DNA from: Haemonchus contortus
Lineage: Eukaryota > Nematoda > Chromadorea > Rhabditida > Trichostrongylidae
Direction of reading: 5' to 3'
Assembly: GCA_000469685.2 (NCBI GenBank)
Contig: LS997567.1
Coordinates: 35,213,005 to 35,277,004 of the forward strand
DNA length: 64,000 nucleotides
The notes beneath the pieces were generated by a model. The model worked only from the letters and a program-made list of their open reading frames with translations. It was not told the origin of the DNA and made no database searches. Below, one piece after another: positions 23,991-35,900 of this stretch (positions are counted from its first letter, which is position 1; each line of letters opens with the position of its first letter). A program made the position numbers and the translations under genes.

Positions 23991-25635
23991 GGGTGTCCCA
24001 AAAGTTTTGAGAAAATTTTGGTCATGAATTTCGCAACCATGTTGCGCAAGAATGCGCCGAAGCAGAGCCACGGACAAAAGGGCAGGAAAAGGGCACTCTT
24101 GGTAGATCGTCAATACAATAGAATGGTATCAATACCAGGGGCGATGCGCGACCTTCGGCAGGGACCTGACCTCGTATGACCTTATTTGGTTGTTTACATC
24201 TTGGGGGGCCCCTGGAGCAATCCCTGACCCGACCTCTGAGTCCCAGCACATATAAAAGCGCCGTGAGGAACTTCGGGCTCAGGGTGCAGGCAAATAGCTC
24301 CAGCCGGTTACAGGTCAGCTCATCGCTTTTGCTTTACTTTCCCTTAGAGTTCTCTTTTTGTAATTTGAAATGGTGGCCTACGAATCACAAATATAGTTTC
24401 GACTTACAGGCTCCGACGAAGGCGATATTGCCGAAACGTAAGCCGCCGTGATAAACTGTTGTTTTTTGAAAACCTCGAAGGCTGACACAGTCTACGACGA
24501 AGAATGGTATTGCATTTTATCATTGGAAGTGAGTTATCATTATTTGAATTATGTCCGACCGACACGACTATTGGCGCCTTCTGCTTCATTACTACCGATC
24601 TGGTCACTCCGCCACTCAAGCCCGGAATGGATTGCAGTCGTCGATGAGCAGTACTGCACCTTCTCTCCACCACCTGCTATAGGTGGTACGGTCGCTCCTC
24701 TAGAGGGGAGATTCACTTCGACGAAGCGTCACAGAGAGGACGTTTACATTCCACCAAAACCGAAATTGTCTTAGCCTCAGTCCAAAGCAATCCTTCTCAA
24801 AGCTTGTGAGGAATGGAGAGGATGACTTCTGCTCCCCGTTCCACCATCCAGGACATCCTGCGCAGACGTCGCTTTCGTGCAGCACTTCCTGCAGTTATCC
24901 CCCACACCTTGACTGAGAGCGAGCGCCAGGCGCGGGTCGATGTGTGTCAGAAGGTACTCGACCGCGAGCGAACGGTGGCCTGGACGAGCTCCATCATCGC
25001 CCAGGATGAGAAGTGAATTTCCTATGAGTATCCACACAGGAATTTGCAGTGGCTACCAAACAACATAAGGCCAGAAGCCGTTGCAAAGCGTGGGGCACAC
25101 GTCAAAAAGGAGATGATCTCGTTCTTCTTCTGCTCCGCCGGCTGTTTTTACTATGAGATCGTACCTAAGGGCACTGCTGTGACGGCAAGGGTATTCTGCG
25201 AACAGCTGCGGGAGATGGTGTCTCGAGCCCGATTTCACACCGAATGCAAGGAAAGCTTCTGATTTTGACGGACAACGCTCGACCACATCATGCTAGGGCG
25301 ACGGCTGAGGAGCTGGAAAGGCTTGGGATTACCTGGCTACCCCATCCTCCATATTCACCTGACCTCAGCCCTTGCAACTACCACCCCTCCGGGGGTCTAC
25401 AAGCTTACCTCAAAGGGAAAAAATTCCATAACCGTCAGGAGGTCAAAAGTGCAGTATATGGATCGCGTCGCGCCCCTCTTCTTCCTGGATAAATGGCATC
25501 AGTGCTCTGCCCAATCGATGGAGGGACGTCGTGGCTGAAAAGGGCCACCATCTCGATTACTGATATCACCTTTTTGTTGTAGTATTTTTGTGTTGAATAC
25601 ACCAAATAAAATTTTTCAAAACTTTTGGGACACCC
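23991..25635 (+). mobile_element. Degenerate mariner element, DD34D type, 1645 bp
   Basis: Inverted ends begin GGGTGTCCCAAAAGTTTTG (19 bp perfect, then imperfect), flanked by TA at 23989-23990 and 25636-25637. The + strand encodes broken transposase. The region of helix-turn-helix type is STIQDILRRRRFRAALPAVI near 24850, then WTSSIIAQDEK followed by a stop (TGA where Trp is expected), LLILTDNARPHHA near 25255, and PHPPYSPDLSPCNYH near 25345. There the third catalytic Asp is Asn. At least two frameshifts and internal stops. It is about 350 bp longer than a normal mariner, the excess lying before the recognisable coding part (about 24180-24780), so a nested insertion is possible. Confidence 0.9.
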
Positions 25636-25637
25636 TA

Positions 25638-26002
25638 ATATTTGGTGGCCAAGGTTGAACTGAATTCAATTGTCCTGTTCCTTATAATTGTACCCTTGCA
25701 AAATTTAGTAAGCCATTTTGATAAAGTACCCCGTAGATGGCAAGACAGGCTTGTTAGTAGTGAAGAAAGTAAATACGAAGTGTTTAACCCCGTACAATTC
25801 CAATATCAACAGGTTTCCCGATGTTCACAGTTCCCATTCAGAAGAGCAAAGCCGTCCACTTGGCCTACTTGTCCCAGGATTACGATTTCGCTGAACAGAC
25901 AACTCATTCTTCATTTCCTGAGTATTTCCGTTACTTGTAAGCCTGAAGAGATGGAGGTCCATAATATAAAATACTTCCATTCAGAGATTAAAAAAAGGAT
26001 AA
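25638..26002. other. Spacer, no recognised feature
   Basis: No exon or repeat family recognised between the mariner and SINE copy 6. Confidence 0.35.
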
Positions 26003-26274
26003 AGTTTTTGGCGTCAATCAATCCCATCTGAGAGATGATCCCCCGCACTCGACTTCCATTCAGAATCGCAGTGGCGTAGTGAGTGCGTACAATGACTTGC
26101 GGAGACCAGCCGATACAAGTCAGTGCTTTTACCCCCCAGACGAGTCTGGTACCAATTGGCCGACCCCGGAGGGATGGGATGCTTGGTTGGCCTAGGCGGA
26201 TATCGATCCGGGATTCGAACCCCTGACCGTCAGTGTGAGATAGTGCGCCACTTGCCACTACATCACCTCCGCCC
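26003..26274 (-). repeat. SINE family B copy 6 (good full-length representative)
   Basis: Ends TTTTTGGCGTCAATCAATCC on the + strand; the tRNA-like head with GGGTTCGAATCCCGGATCGA reads on the minus strand. Useful as a family reference. Confidence 0.9.
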
Positions 26275-26320
26275 GTGGCAATAAATGGCAATAACTGGTA
26301 ATAACTGGCAATAACTTCTC
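26275..26320. repeat. Short tandem array of a TGGCAATAAC-like decamer
   Basis: Four imperfect copies (TGGCAATAAA, TGGCAATAAC, TGGTAATAAC, TGGCAATAAC) directly against the head of SINE copy 6. Confidence 0.75.
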
Positions 26321-26981
26321 ATGTTCTCGAGAGGGTTGTACACAGTTGACAGTGCTTCCGAGGTGGTGTAGTGGCAGTGCCATTCAGAGATTATACGCTG
26401 CAAATCTCCCAACATGACAATGAGTGACAATGAACACGATAATGAATGATTATTTGAGAGTGATGAGTGTGCTGGTAAAGTGGATTTTTTCCATAAATGA
26501 TAAATAATAAATGGCTAAGAATTACTGAAGAGTGTTCGAACAACTATGTAGCTATTAAATTCAACTTTACAAGTGGATATGGCCTAGAAATGTGACATAA
26601 AATGAAAAATAATGTGAAATTTCCAAAGGGAATGGTAATATTTACATCCAATTTCCATGAGATTAAGACAGGTAGTGAGCAATTCACACTATTTACACAG
26701 ATAGAGTTCATTTGCCGGAAAATACCAGACAACTTGGTCCAAATGAAATCCTCTTATTGTGAGTAGGAACTCATTATTTTGACAATGTCAACAGAATTAA
26801 AATATGTGCAGACTAACAACCTTGGTGAATTTCGATGCCTGTTAAAACAATAGGCAAAAACACCTACTCTATCCTAGTTACATGTTCTATCCAATCAAAA
26901 GTTGTAATCGTAATCTTTATTAAAGGTCTAGCGTTTCCTATAAAAGGATAAAGAATAAAGTCTGAGGGGTGGATTAACCCT

Positions 26982-27166
26982 ACCTATACAATGACTTGCG
27001 GTGGCCAGCCGATGTACAAGTCAGTGATTTTATCCTACCAGACGAGTCTCGTACTAATTCACCGAACCCGGAGGGATGGAAGGCTTGGTTGGCCTAGGCG
27101 GTCATCGATCCGGGATTCGAACCCCTGACCGTGCGTGTGAGATAGAGCGCCACTTGCCACCACACT
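26982..27166 (-). repeat. SINE family B copy 7 (tail-truncated)
   Basis: Starts at CCTATACAATGACTTGCGG, so the tail third is missing; the head with GGGTTCGAATCCCGGATCGA is intact. Confidence 0.85.
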
Positions 27167-27631
27167 TTCGACGTTTCATATATTATGTCTTTATCGGCAG
27201 CTATGTTCTTCACAACAGTCAAGAGGATTGAAATTGAAAGAAACCTCATAGAGCTCGTAAGTTCAAGCGTTTGAATGTAATGGATAAAACTTTTCAAAAA
27301 CTTGTAAAGAGGAGTAAACAATACAGTAGACCGTTTTGAAATAAATAAATGTTTTCGATGAGTCTGTCTGATGGCTCCGAGGTTAAAAAACTAGCTACAG
27401 ATAGGTGAAAGTTTGTTTTCCTTGAAGATGAGCCGTGCCTTCTGTAGGATGCAGAATTGTCACCAAACCTCGTAAAGGTTTTGAAGGTTATTCGAGTTAG
27501 ACCACCTTCATTTTGAGAAGGGTACGCATCAATTGATTTTTGACTTCCTGTTAGGGGGACATACATGTAATTTACCACAAACATCGGCTTCATCCTTCAG
27601 CTTCCCCATATTGTGAAGGGATAGTAGCGCT

Positions 27632-27876
27632 GGGAGACGGCCAGTAGGAACGGTTCTGTGTAATCGATCCGCCGCACGCGGCTGTCGCCGACCATTTGCC
27701 TCATTATTACAGTACTTGCATTCTTCATACACCTCAATCGCTATGCGATTACTGCTTTAGACATGATTCTACTGACAGTTCTTTTGTTCCTGTATTTCTT
27801 ACTCGTTGCTACATTCCTTCGCGCACGGCATCCCTTTCGCCGCGACGGACAAATTCGTTTCTACTGCACCTTACCC
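27632..27876 (+). mobile_element. MITE family A copy 5
   Basis: Typical ends with a mutated 3' terminus (CTACTGCACCTTACCCC). 9-bp duplications AGTAGCGCT / CGTAGCGCT. Confidence 0.88.
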
Positions 27877-30800
27877 CGTAGCGCTAAATAAGTTCAGCAC
27901 CTTTCCTAGGGCATAAGTGTAATTAAATTCGCTCATTACAGAGACGCTTGAAGATTTCACAAATCTTCAGAATCATTTGAGTATTCATTTGTAGTACTCG
28001 TGGAACAATTCTTCACAAGACTACTTTCCTTCAACCCCATTTCCTCACTTCCATTTTCTCTAACTCCGAGAGAAATGGTCACAGAAGCGTTTCAGATCAG
28101 ATCCAACTCAGAGTCTTGAACCAGAGATAATCAAAGGCTTGTCGAGGAAAAAGTGGACGCCAAATCCTTCATTTAATTCGATATTAAGAGCTCTGCTTAC
28201 TACAATATTTAATCATCTATTTTGGTGGATGAATGAAAAATCAAATATAGTGGGCATTTTAGAAGTAGGGCTATATTTGATTAATTTGCTTTGATACTCA
28301 CGAGCTCTAAAGCGGCTATTTTGAATCGGAGTCATTTCAACTTTTGAACTCTCGCCTACAGTGTGAAAATGCAGTTTTTTTACAAGTTTTTGACTGGCTC
28401 AGTAGCGAATAGGGATGATTAACTTATAATGCAGAGATCATTCCCTAGCAAACCGGACAAGACTTTGGACCTTTAGCTGTGGATTTGAATGCCAGACACT
28501 TTGATCACATAAGAGTAAGGAAATGTATGTACATACAAACATGTTCGCGAGTTCTGAAAGTTTTTTGTCTCATAAAATATTATACTTATGCCTAGAGAGT
28601 GATGTCATAATGGAGAGATGATGAAAGGACTCCTCGTATTCAGCTCCAACCAGATCAACAAATAAACCATCAGTACTTTCATGACAGACGGTTGAAAACC
28701 AAATCTGTTAAAAACACGACTTGATCATTGATTCCACCTTCCCTCCGGATAGCCCCTCACTTCATACCATCCTTCGCGGGTGTCGCTGTATGAACTACAC
28801 TGATAATCAAATTGTTCCCCAATTTCGAGTAATTGCTGCTACGTATTTTTATTCACGGCGTAATAAGGACCCCTGGTTCTATTTGCCATTTGTCTCTTCA
28901 TCATTCAGGCTCGAAAATTCCTCTTTTATCGTTAATATCAATAAACAAATTTTACAAGAACTCATGACTAAACATTGTCAAATGGACTTCTAGTACTCTG
29001 AAATCTAAGTATTTGGTTTCCTCATAACATATCAGATAGTGTTTCCTTGTGAAGAAATCAAGAAAACAACTCAGTGGATGCCGGGGTTCACAGAAAGTCA
29101 TATGTGGAAGTTACTCTTTTGAATATATGTACACAGTGGTGTCATCCATAATTACTATGCAGTTATTTCCGCCACCACGAATACGCGAATTAGTTGAACT
29201 AAACGAAACCTTGGCAGAACCAATTATAAACTTATGAGCACAAAGGGAGAGGTCATGACCGCAATTTCGAGAAATTTTTTAGGTTACTGTATGTTCTGAA
29301 TGAAAATCGGAGGGCACATTCCACGAACAGGACTGATTAGCGCCAAAGACTTCATCCTTCTGGCCTTCAGCATTGGCTCCGATTACTATCTTTTAATTAC
29401 TCCCAAATATATCGAAATATTTAAGCAATCTATTCAGTGACCCCTTTCCATTGAATTGTACTTTTGGACTTTTTAGCAGTAAATTGTCGCATCATCCATT
29501 GGTAGAGGCTATCTGAGTAAAATCGCTTCTGAAAATAAAATTAGCATCATCTACAGTTCCCTGGTGGATCATAGTATGTCAATATAGCATAGCTGTAAAT
29601 AACGCCACGAACCTGTGTCACAAAAACTGTCAACTCGTTAGGCTCTGTGGGTAATGGGGAGAAATTTGACCCGTTTTTTTTTGTGGAACCTCATCATTAG
29701 AGAAGGATTTGCTAAAGTGTTGATCGAGGCAATTCATCCCTCACGTCTACCAACTTGTATGCGTGTCAATTACCATACCGGATATCCGATCGCTTTATAG
29801 AGAACGGTGACACGTACAGTGATGGTAGGGGGGCACCCACGTAACGGGATCGTCGCGATCTGTGTCTGCCCTCAGTCACCCGCTCGTTCGTACCTGATTC
29901 GGCGAGGCAAACACACTCACCACCTCACTCCAAAATGTACATACACGCACATCCCTTTTCACTGAACGATAACGTTTCATTGTCTCTACTACTTAGCCTA
30001 CTAAGTAATTGTTAGGCGTTTTTATTTACAAGTAATACAGCATTTATTCGTTTCCGGTCAAGAATTGTGATTATCCAACACCCTCTCCCCAGAGATTTTC
30101 CTCCATGAAAATTTTTATGAGGCTTCCAGCATTGTTACCAAGTTGAATCGCTCTGCCTTGCAGATAATTCATGAAACAGTATAGGCACATTACAATTAAG
30201 CATTATATTAAGTTGTAGCTGTAGAAGTACTGGTCGTTCGCTATCCCCTTTTAGGTCAGGTCTAACAGATTCGATGAGACTTTCACCTCTCGGTTGAATC
30301 GGAAACTTTTAAATACATGCCAGCGAGTCTAGTACGACTTATTTCTCTCAGCCGATGCTCAACAACGGTTCGAGCCCTTGGAGGAAGTGTGTTCCCCCCA
30401 GATAAGTCCCATAGCGAGAGCATACCTCGGAAGGAACTTTTAGAAGTGTATCCTCGCGCCACCAATGCACGAAGAGCCCGTTCCTCGCGGGGTCACTATT
30501 TGGCGCTCTTTGAAAGCATATTCCCTATGTTCAACATGTCAACATAGTAAATCAAACAGTCACCGACATTCCCAGGATATAAGGACTGGGACCACTGAAA
30601 TCGCCATTTAGTTATGTTGTGCTCATTTTTTGTACTCCAATGGGTTTTAAATGGTGTAATCGCTGATGCCTTCATAAACAGTTGTGTTCTGAATGCCTTG
30701 AAACTTTTAATTTATCGCGCATTAGTTTCAGGAAGAGACTGCTCTTTTCTTCAGTGCTTTTTCCCACCAACATCAGTCAGCTCATTTTCTACGTTTTTAC

Positions 30801-31848
30801 GGCTTAATGATTTGCTTCTATGACAATGGAAATTAAAACGAATTCTCGACTAGCTCGAAAACAAAGTATTTTAAGCAATTACAAGTACACATTCAACACA
30901 AGCCTGGGTTTTTGCTTCATTCTATGAATGTTCATTGTCATATATTGTTCATTTAGTCATTGCGTTGATTATTTGACTGGTGTTAATGGGAAGTATCATG
31001 AAAGCAACATACCTACTAGCTTTTTCCTTTCCAGATATTGAGAAAACTGCTCTATTCTTCTACTCCTAGGGCTCCGGTCAAAATAAATGAGCCGAATTAC
31101 TCCAAACAGTATTCCTTTAGCTACGGGGTTTAATTGAACTGGTAGCTAGTAGTACTCTTGTAGGCATGAGTTTTGACAGTATATTGAACTTGTATAAAAG
31201 TTTCCTCTTGGCGGATCCGGCCAGACCTATTCCATCCATGAAATTCTTTCTATCTGTATTAGACAAGACTTATAGGCTCTATGTTCCCTTGAGGATAGGC
31301 TGATAGTCATTGCTAGTTGAATTGTTTGAGTGGAATCTTTGTCCCTTGGAGGAGCCCCGAAGAATAAGTTCAACACGGACTGCAAGCAAACAAGAAATCA
31401 TAGAAGGGCACGTTCGACCACCACAGCGTGAAAAGCCCGTCTGTCACGGAGTTCATTACATTGTTTGTTCTATGGAAATACCTTTCATACGTTCAACAAG
31501 GAACCAGGACATTCAAAGAGAAACCCAGCGATCTCTTTGGGACCTAATGGCCCCGCGCTTACCGAAAATTTTCCATGTTTGAAAGTGTAGTATCGTAGCG
31601 TCTTCTTTGCCCCTCTAAAGGGTACGCTTTCTGTCGATCATAGCCGTCACAGATTCTCCAGAGTATTCTTTCACTTCTTCAGTTACAATTAATGTTATTT
31701 ATTTTATTTACAACTACATCCTACGTTACTGGTGTTCACTAGTAGCAAACTACTCTCACCTGGTAATATCACCGATATTTCCGTATCCTTAAATGCATCT
31801 TAGAAAGTAGTTGAAGTAGTTTTGAAATTAAAATGGGACCCTTTGAAA
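27877..31848. other. Four kb with no supported gene
   Basis: Read on both strands. Short coding-like endings occur near 28913-28993 (after catcattcag) and 29164-29237 (after actatgcag, ending ETLAEPIINL), but neither joins to a phased upstream exon. Segments at about 30340-30560 and 31330-31520 look like diverged copies of one unknown repeat (shared CCCTTGGAGGA and GTTCAACA spacing). Confidence 0.3.
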
Positions 31849-32104
31849 GGGGAGACGGGCGTAGGAATGGTTTTGTGTAGTCGATCTCCCGCAGGCGGCT
31901 GTCGCGGACCATTTGCCTCATCATAACAGCTCTAGCGTTCTTCATACAGCTCAATCGCCCTACGATTATTACTTTTGGCATGATTCTAGTGCTAGAACTT
32001 GTGTTCCTGTATCTCTTGTGTGCTGCTGCATTCTGCTACATTCCTTCGCGCGCGGCGTCTCTTTCGCCGCGAACGGCAATTTCGTTCCAACGGCACCTTA
32101 TCTC
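31849..32104 (+). mobile_element. MITE family A copy 6
   Basis: Ends GGGGAGACGGGC and CGGCACCTTATCTC (decayed). 9-bp duplications CTTTGAAAG / CCTTGAAAG. Confidence 0.85.
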
Positions 32105-32965
32105 CTTGAAAGATCTGCAGACTTTTTTATGCAGTTTTGTGAAATTTGTCATTGCCATTGCCATCACGCCTTCATAAAATTACTCTACTGTGCAGTATGA
32201 TCGAAAAGTAGTCCGAAGGTTATGAGAATCTTCTTCGAGCACTGTTCATCCTGTGCCAGTGAAAACATCTCGTATAAACATCTTATTACTCTCAGAATAA
32301 CTGTTTCTGGTTGCAACTTCAGACAGCCTGGGGGAAATGTGCCCCAGCTGGAAGGGTTCATCTTCAGATCTGCTCCCGAAAGTTTTTGGAGTCTGAAATA
32401 TGGACTGCTCGGGAAGCGTTTCAAAAATTTGTGTACCATAAATTCATCGATATCGCTTACGCCTAAAGAACTAACTTTTTCAGAGCTCTTTTTCAATTAC
32501 TATTATCATTGTTTACATCGAGCGTTGCATCTTATCCTATAATAGTAATAGAATTTCGTGGAAAACATCCGTAGATTTCAATTCACACGGAATAATTTTT
32601 ATTTTTATAATCTGGGTTCTAATCAAGGTTTCTTCATGCTATTGTGGTGGGTAACAAGTACGGTTTCTCAGTAACTACGTTGTTTTTACTTCTATTCGCC
32701 CTTTCACGGATGGATTTTCTACAAAAAGCTCTTCACTATGAAAAATTCTCTGCTTTAATCTGTGTGCAGTGGTCTGTGGTGTGGTGGAATTACTACTTTA
32801 CCTCGTGTTACTCCAAAATTCAAAGATTAACTCTCATATTTCGAATACTCGATTGTTTTGTGTACTGTTTATCTACGTAAAGACAGAGATCGCTTTCTGA
32901 CGGTTCCTCAAAGCATTAAGGGACAATACGCTGAAGTTTGGAGACTGTATGCCTAAGCAACCGCG
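32105..32965. other. Upstream flank of the SLC34 gene
   Basis: Open frames at 32185-32542 (both strands) and 32644-32880 have no recognised motif. The promoter must lie here or further upstream, but no TATA-like element is convincing. Confidence 0.35.
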
Positions 32966-35900
32966 ATGAGTGCCAAAGTTATCGACACCGTTACCACTGC
33001 TGATAGCGCCTGGTCATCTGATCAAGATTCCTCCGGATCAAAGCATTTACGATGGTCGAGTAAGTTTTCTAAAAGTTATTCGAGTAACTACTCTTAACAG
33101 TACAATTATCACTACTCGTATTACCTTGTGTGGCTGCAAAAATTACTTTCAAACGAGCAGGTTATCATTTTGTTTTGTGCACATGAAAAAGTTTCCTCAG
33201 CAAGTTTATGGTCATAAACCGTTGTTTTCAGCTTTATCTACAAGGGCCAAAGTATACTACTACTTTATAAGTGGTATACGTTGTACTGGTATTTGTATTA
33301 TACTATTCCTGTATATCTGTTCACTTAGCAACTTATCAACAGCATTTAGCCTGCTAGGAAGTCGTGGACTAGGTAAGCTACAGATGTTTACAACACTTTA
33401 AAATATCATAATGGATTTAATTAATTCCCGAAGGCATCGCAAGCATAGAACAGTTCTCTGTAAGTACCACGGATAATGTTCATATGAGTGGGACCCCTGC
33501 TGCTAAAGTTGTAGTGGGATATGGCCAATTACTCTGTCCAGACTGGAGCGAACGGGTCCGACTGGTCTAAAATGGCTGATCTGTGAGCAACGTCGTTTTC
33601 GTGCTATCCAGTAAACCATGAAATAACGTCATTCTTGTGTACGTGCATCAACATATAGACAGTTTTTTTTGAAACGGTGATCATTTTTGCATACAGCAAA
33701 GGTACAAGTTGGCGAAAACAACTGAAACATTTTCTGCCAGGGAATTCTCCTTTCCTGATTGCGATTCTGGCTTATTACTAGCTTAATTCTGGCCTATTAC
33801 TAGCCAAATCCACACAGTACCAGTACATATGCTCGTAATTTCTGTTAGGAAATTTTCCTTTCCTGATTTCAATTTTGGCTTATTACTAGTTTAGTTCTGG
33901 CCTATTACTAGCCCAATCCACACAGTACCAGTACATATGCTCGTAATTTTCTTAACACTTCTTGATCCGACTGGCTAACGCTACAGTGTGGTAGCGTATC
34001 GCGTTGATGGGAGGGCCCTGAGCTTTCAAAATATCAGGCCACTACGATGTATGTTACTCCAACCTACCTTGAAAGGAACATAAATCCCGCTCCCGCTTTG
34101 AAGATTCGACCACATTCCTTCTCTCAGCTCTAACCACCTTTTTTCGCGTAATAGAACCCATCTGAATAGAGTTATGTGTTCTTGATCCCACCACGAACCC
34201 GTTCACTTTGAGGGTTTCACCAAATTTCTTCTATAACCTGTAGTTATTCCCGCGCTCAAAAATATTTTCGAACAGAGTTAAACACTTTTGACATTAGTCC
34301 CGCTCACTCCAGTGCAAACTCCGTTACTTTGAGAAATCCACCAAATCCCTCCCATAGCCTCTAACTACTTTTTTCCCGCGCTTAGAACGTTTTTGAAAAA
34401 GCCGTTTTTTCTGCTCCAAGGCTATAAAGCTGTATGTATTTCATTCGAACGCACGCCCCGCCCATCGTGGGTGGAACCCTAAATCTTTGATACAATTCAG
34501 TAATATCCTCGAATCAAGAGCGCTCGACAAGAATTTGCTGATTCTACCAAGCCCGAAGCTATTTATTGCCTAAGCCATCTGCAAGTACCTAGTAAAAGAA
34601 CTGAATCATGTTACGGGTTTTTTAAATATTAAGGTGGTTTTCTTCCCCGTAAGTATACATGTTCGAGACCCCCACCGGGCCTCTTGAAAAATATCCTTCG
34701 AATAGTTAATTCTCTTCCATAAGTCCACATGACTATACAAAGGACCGAAAGGTTGAAGTATTAATTGGTGGGTGAGTTATGTTAAGTTCAGCAATTGAGT
34801 TCAATACCCTGAGTACTAATCACATATTAATGAGTTAAACGAAGAGATTTGGCCTGAACCATGCCTAACCCGTACCGTTTGAAAGGCTTCGTTGATAGGA
34901 ATCGGAATCTAGCCCTCAATCCATGTTTCTCTGAATCGCAATCGAACATTTCCAACAATTCCGAGAAATGATGTCACAGCTCGGACATTTTTAGTGCACA
35001 TGCTCTTTGTCTGGTCTATCATATCTGCTTTTTTTTCAAAATATTCATTGTAAAGCTACCATAATCAGGTTATAACTACGAAGACTCAGGTTTACTAGCT
35101 CATTACAGTGGAGCTCATTACACATATAAAACCGGAAAGCTACTTAATATCGTAAAATCATCGAATAATCAGCAAAAGTGCAAAGTTATATTTACGGATT
35201 GTTCTGGATGTCTAGGTTTACCAGCTGGACTTCGGTTGAACCCTAAACGAATAATGGCCTCCACTACCAACCCATAGGTGCCTGAGCATGTTACTCATTG
35301 AAAATCACAATCAGTTTGAAAATCGGATAGCGATGTTTTTGAATGTGTTCAAGCAGTATTGATTGTATACTGCAACAATCGTAATTTACAGTACTTCCAA
35401 CCTGATTCAGGAAAGGCTATAAAAGCTTCGCCATTGATCAATGACCCAGTCTCAGCAGTAGTCGTGGGAATGATGGCTACGGTCGTCCTACAGAGTGCTA
35501 CCACCACTACGAACGTACTAGTGGGAATGATAGCAGCTGACAGTTCGTTTCTTGAATAGAATTAGCTCATTTTGTTGATAACTCTACACACTTTACAGTA
35601 CTTTTTATTTACATTTTCAGTGTTAACTGTGCATGATGCTATTCCCGTAATGATGGGCTCAGAGCTGGGTGGTACACTGGTTAATGCGATTGTCTCTCTA
35701 GCTTATTCAGGAAAACCAGAGGAGTGAGTTGATTATGTTGCTTCGTATTTTCACCGAAATACCGTTTGATATACATATTTACCCTGTCTATTGATGAAGT
35801 TTGCTCCAGTATGACCTCTATTTAGAAACCGAAGCGTAGTGTGAACCAAAGTAAATAGTAAATAGTGAATAGGGCGCGCCATGAATTGGCCCCATGGTAG

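Noticed and set aside
24022..24249. Separate gene on either strand at the left end of the second mariner
   Set aside because: The frames lie wholly inside the element's terminal inverted repeats and have no independent support.
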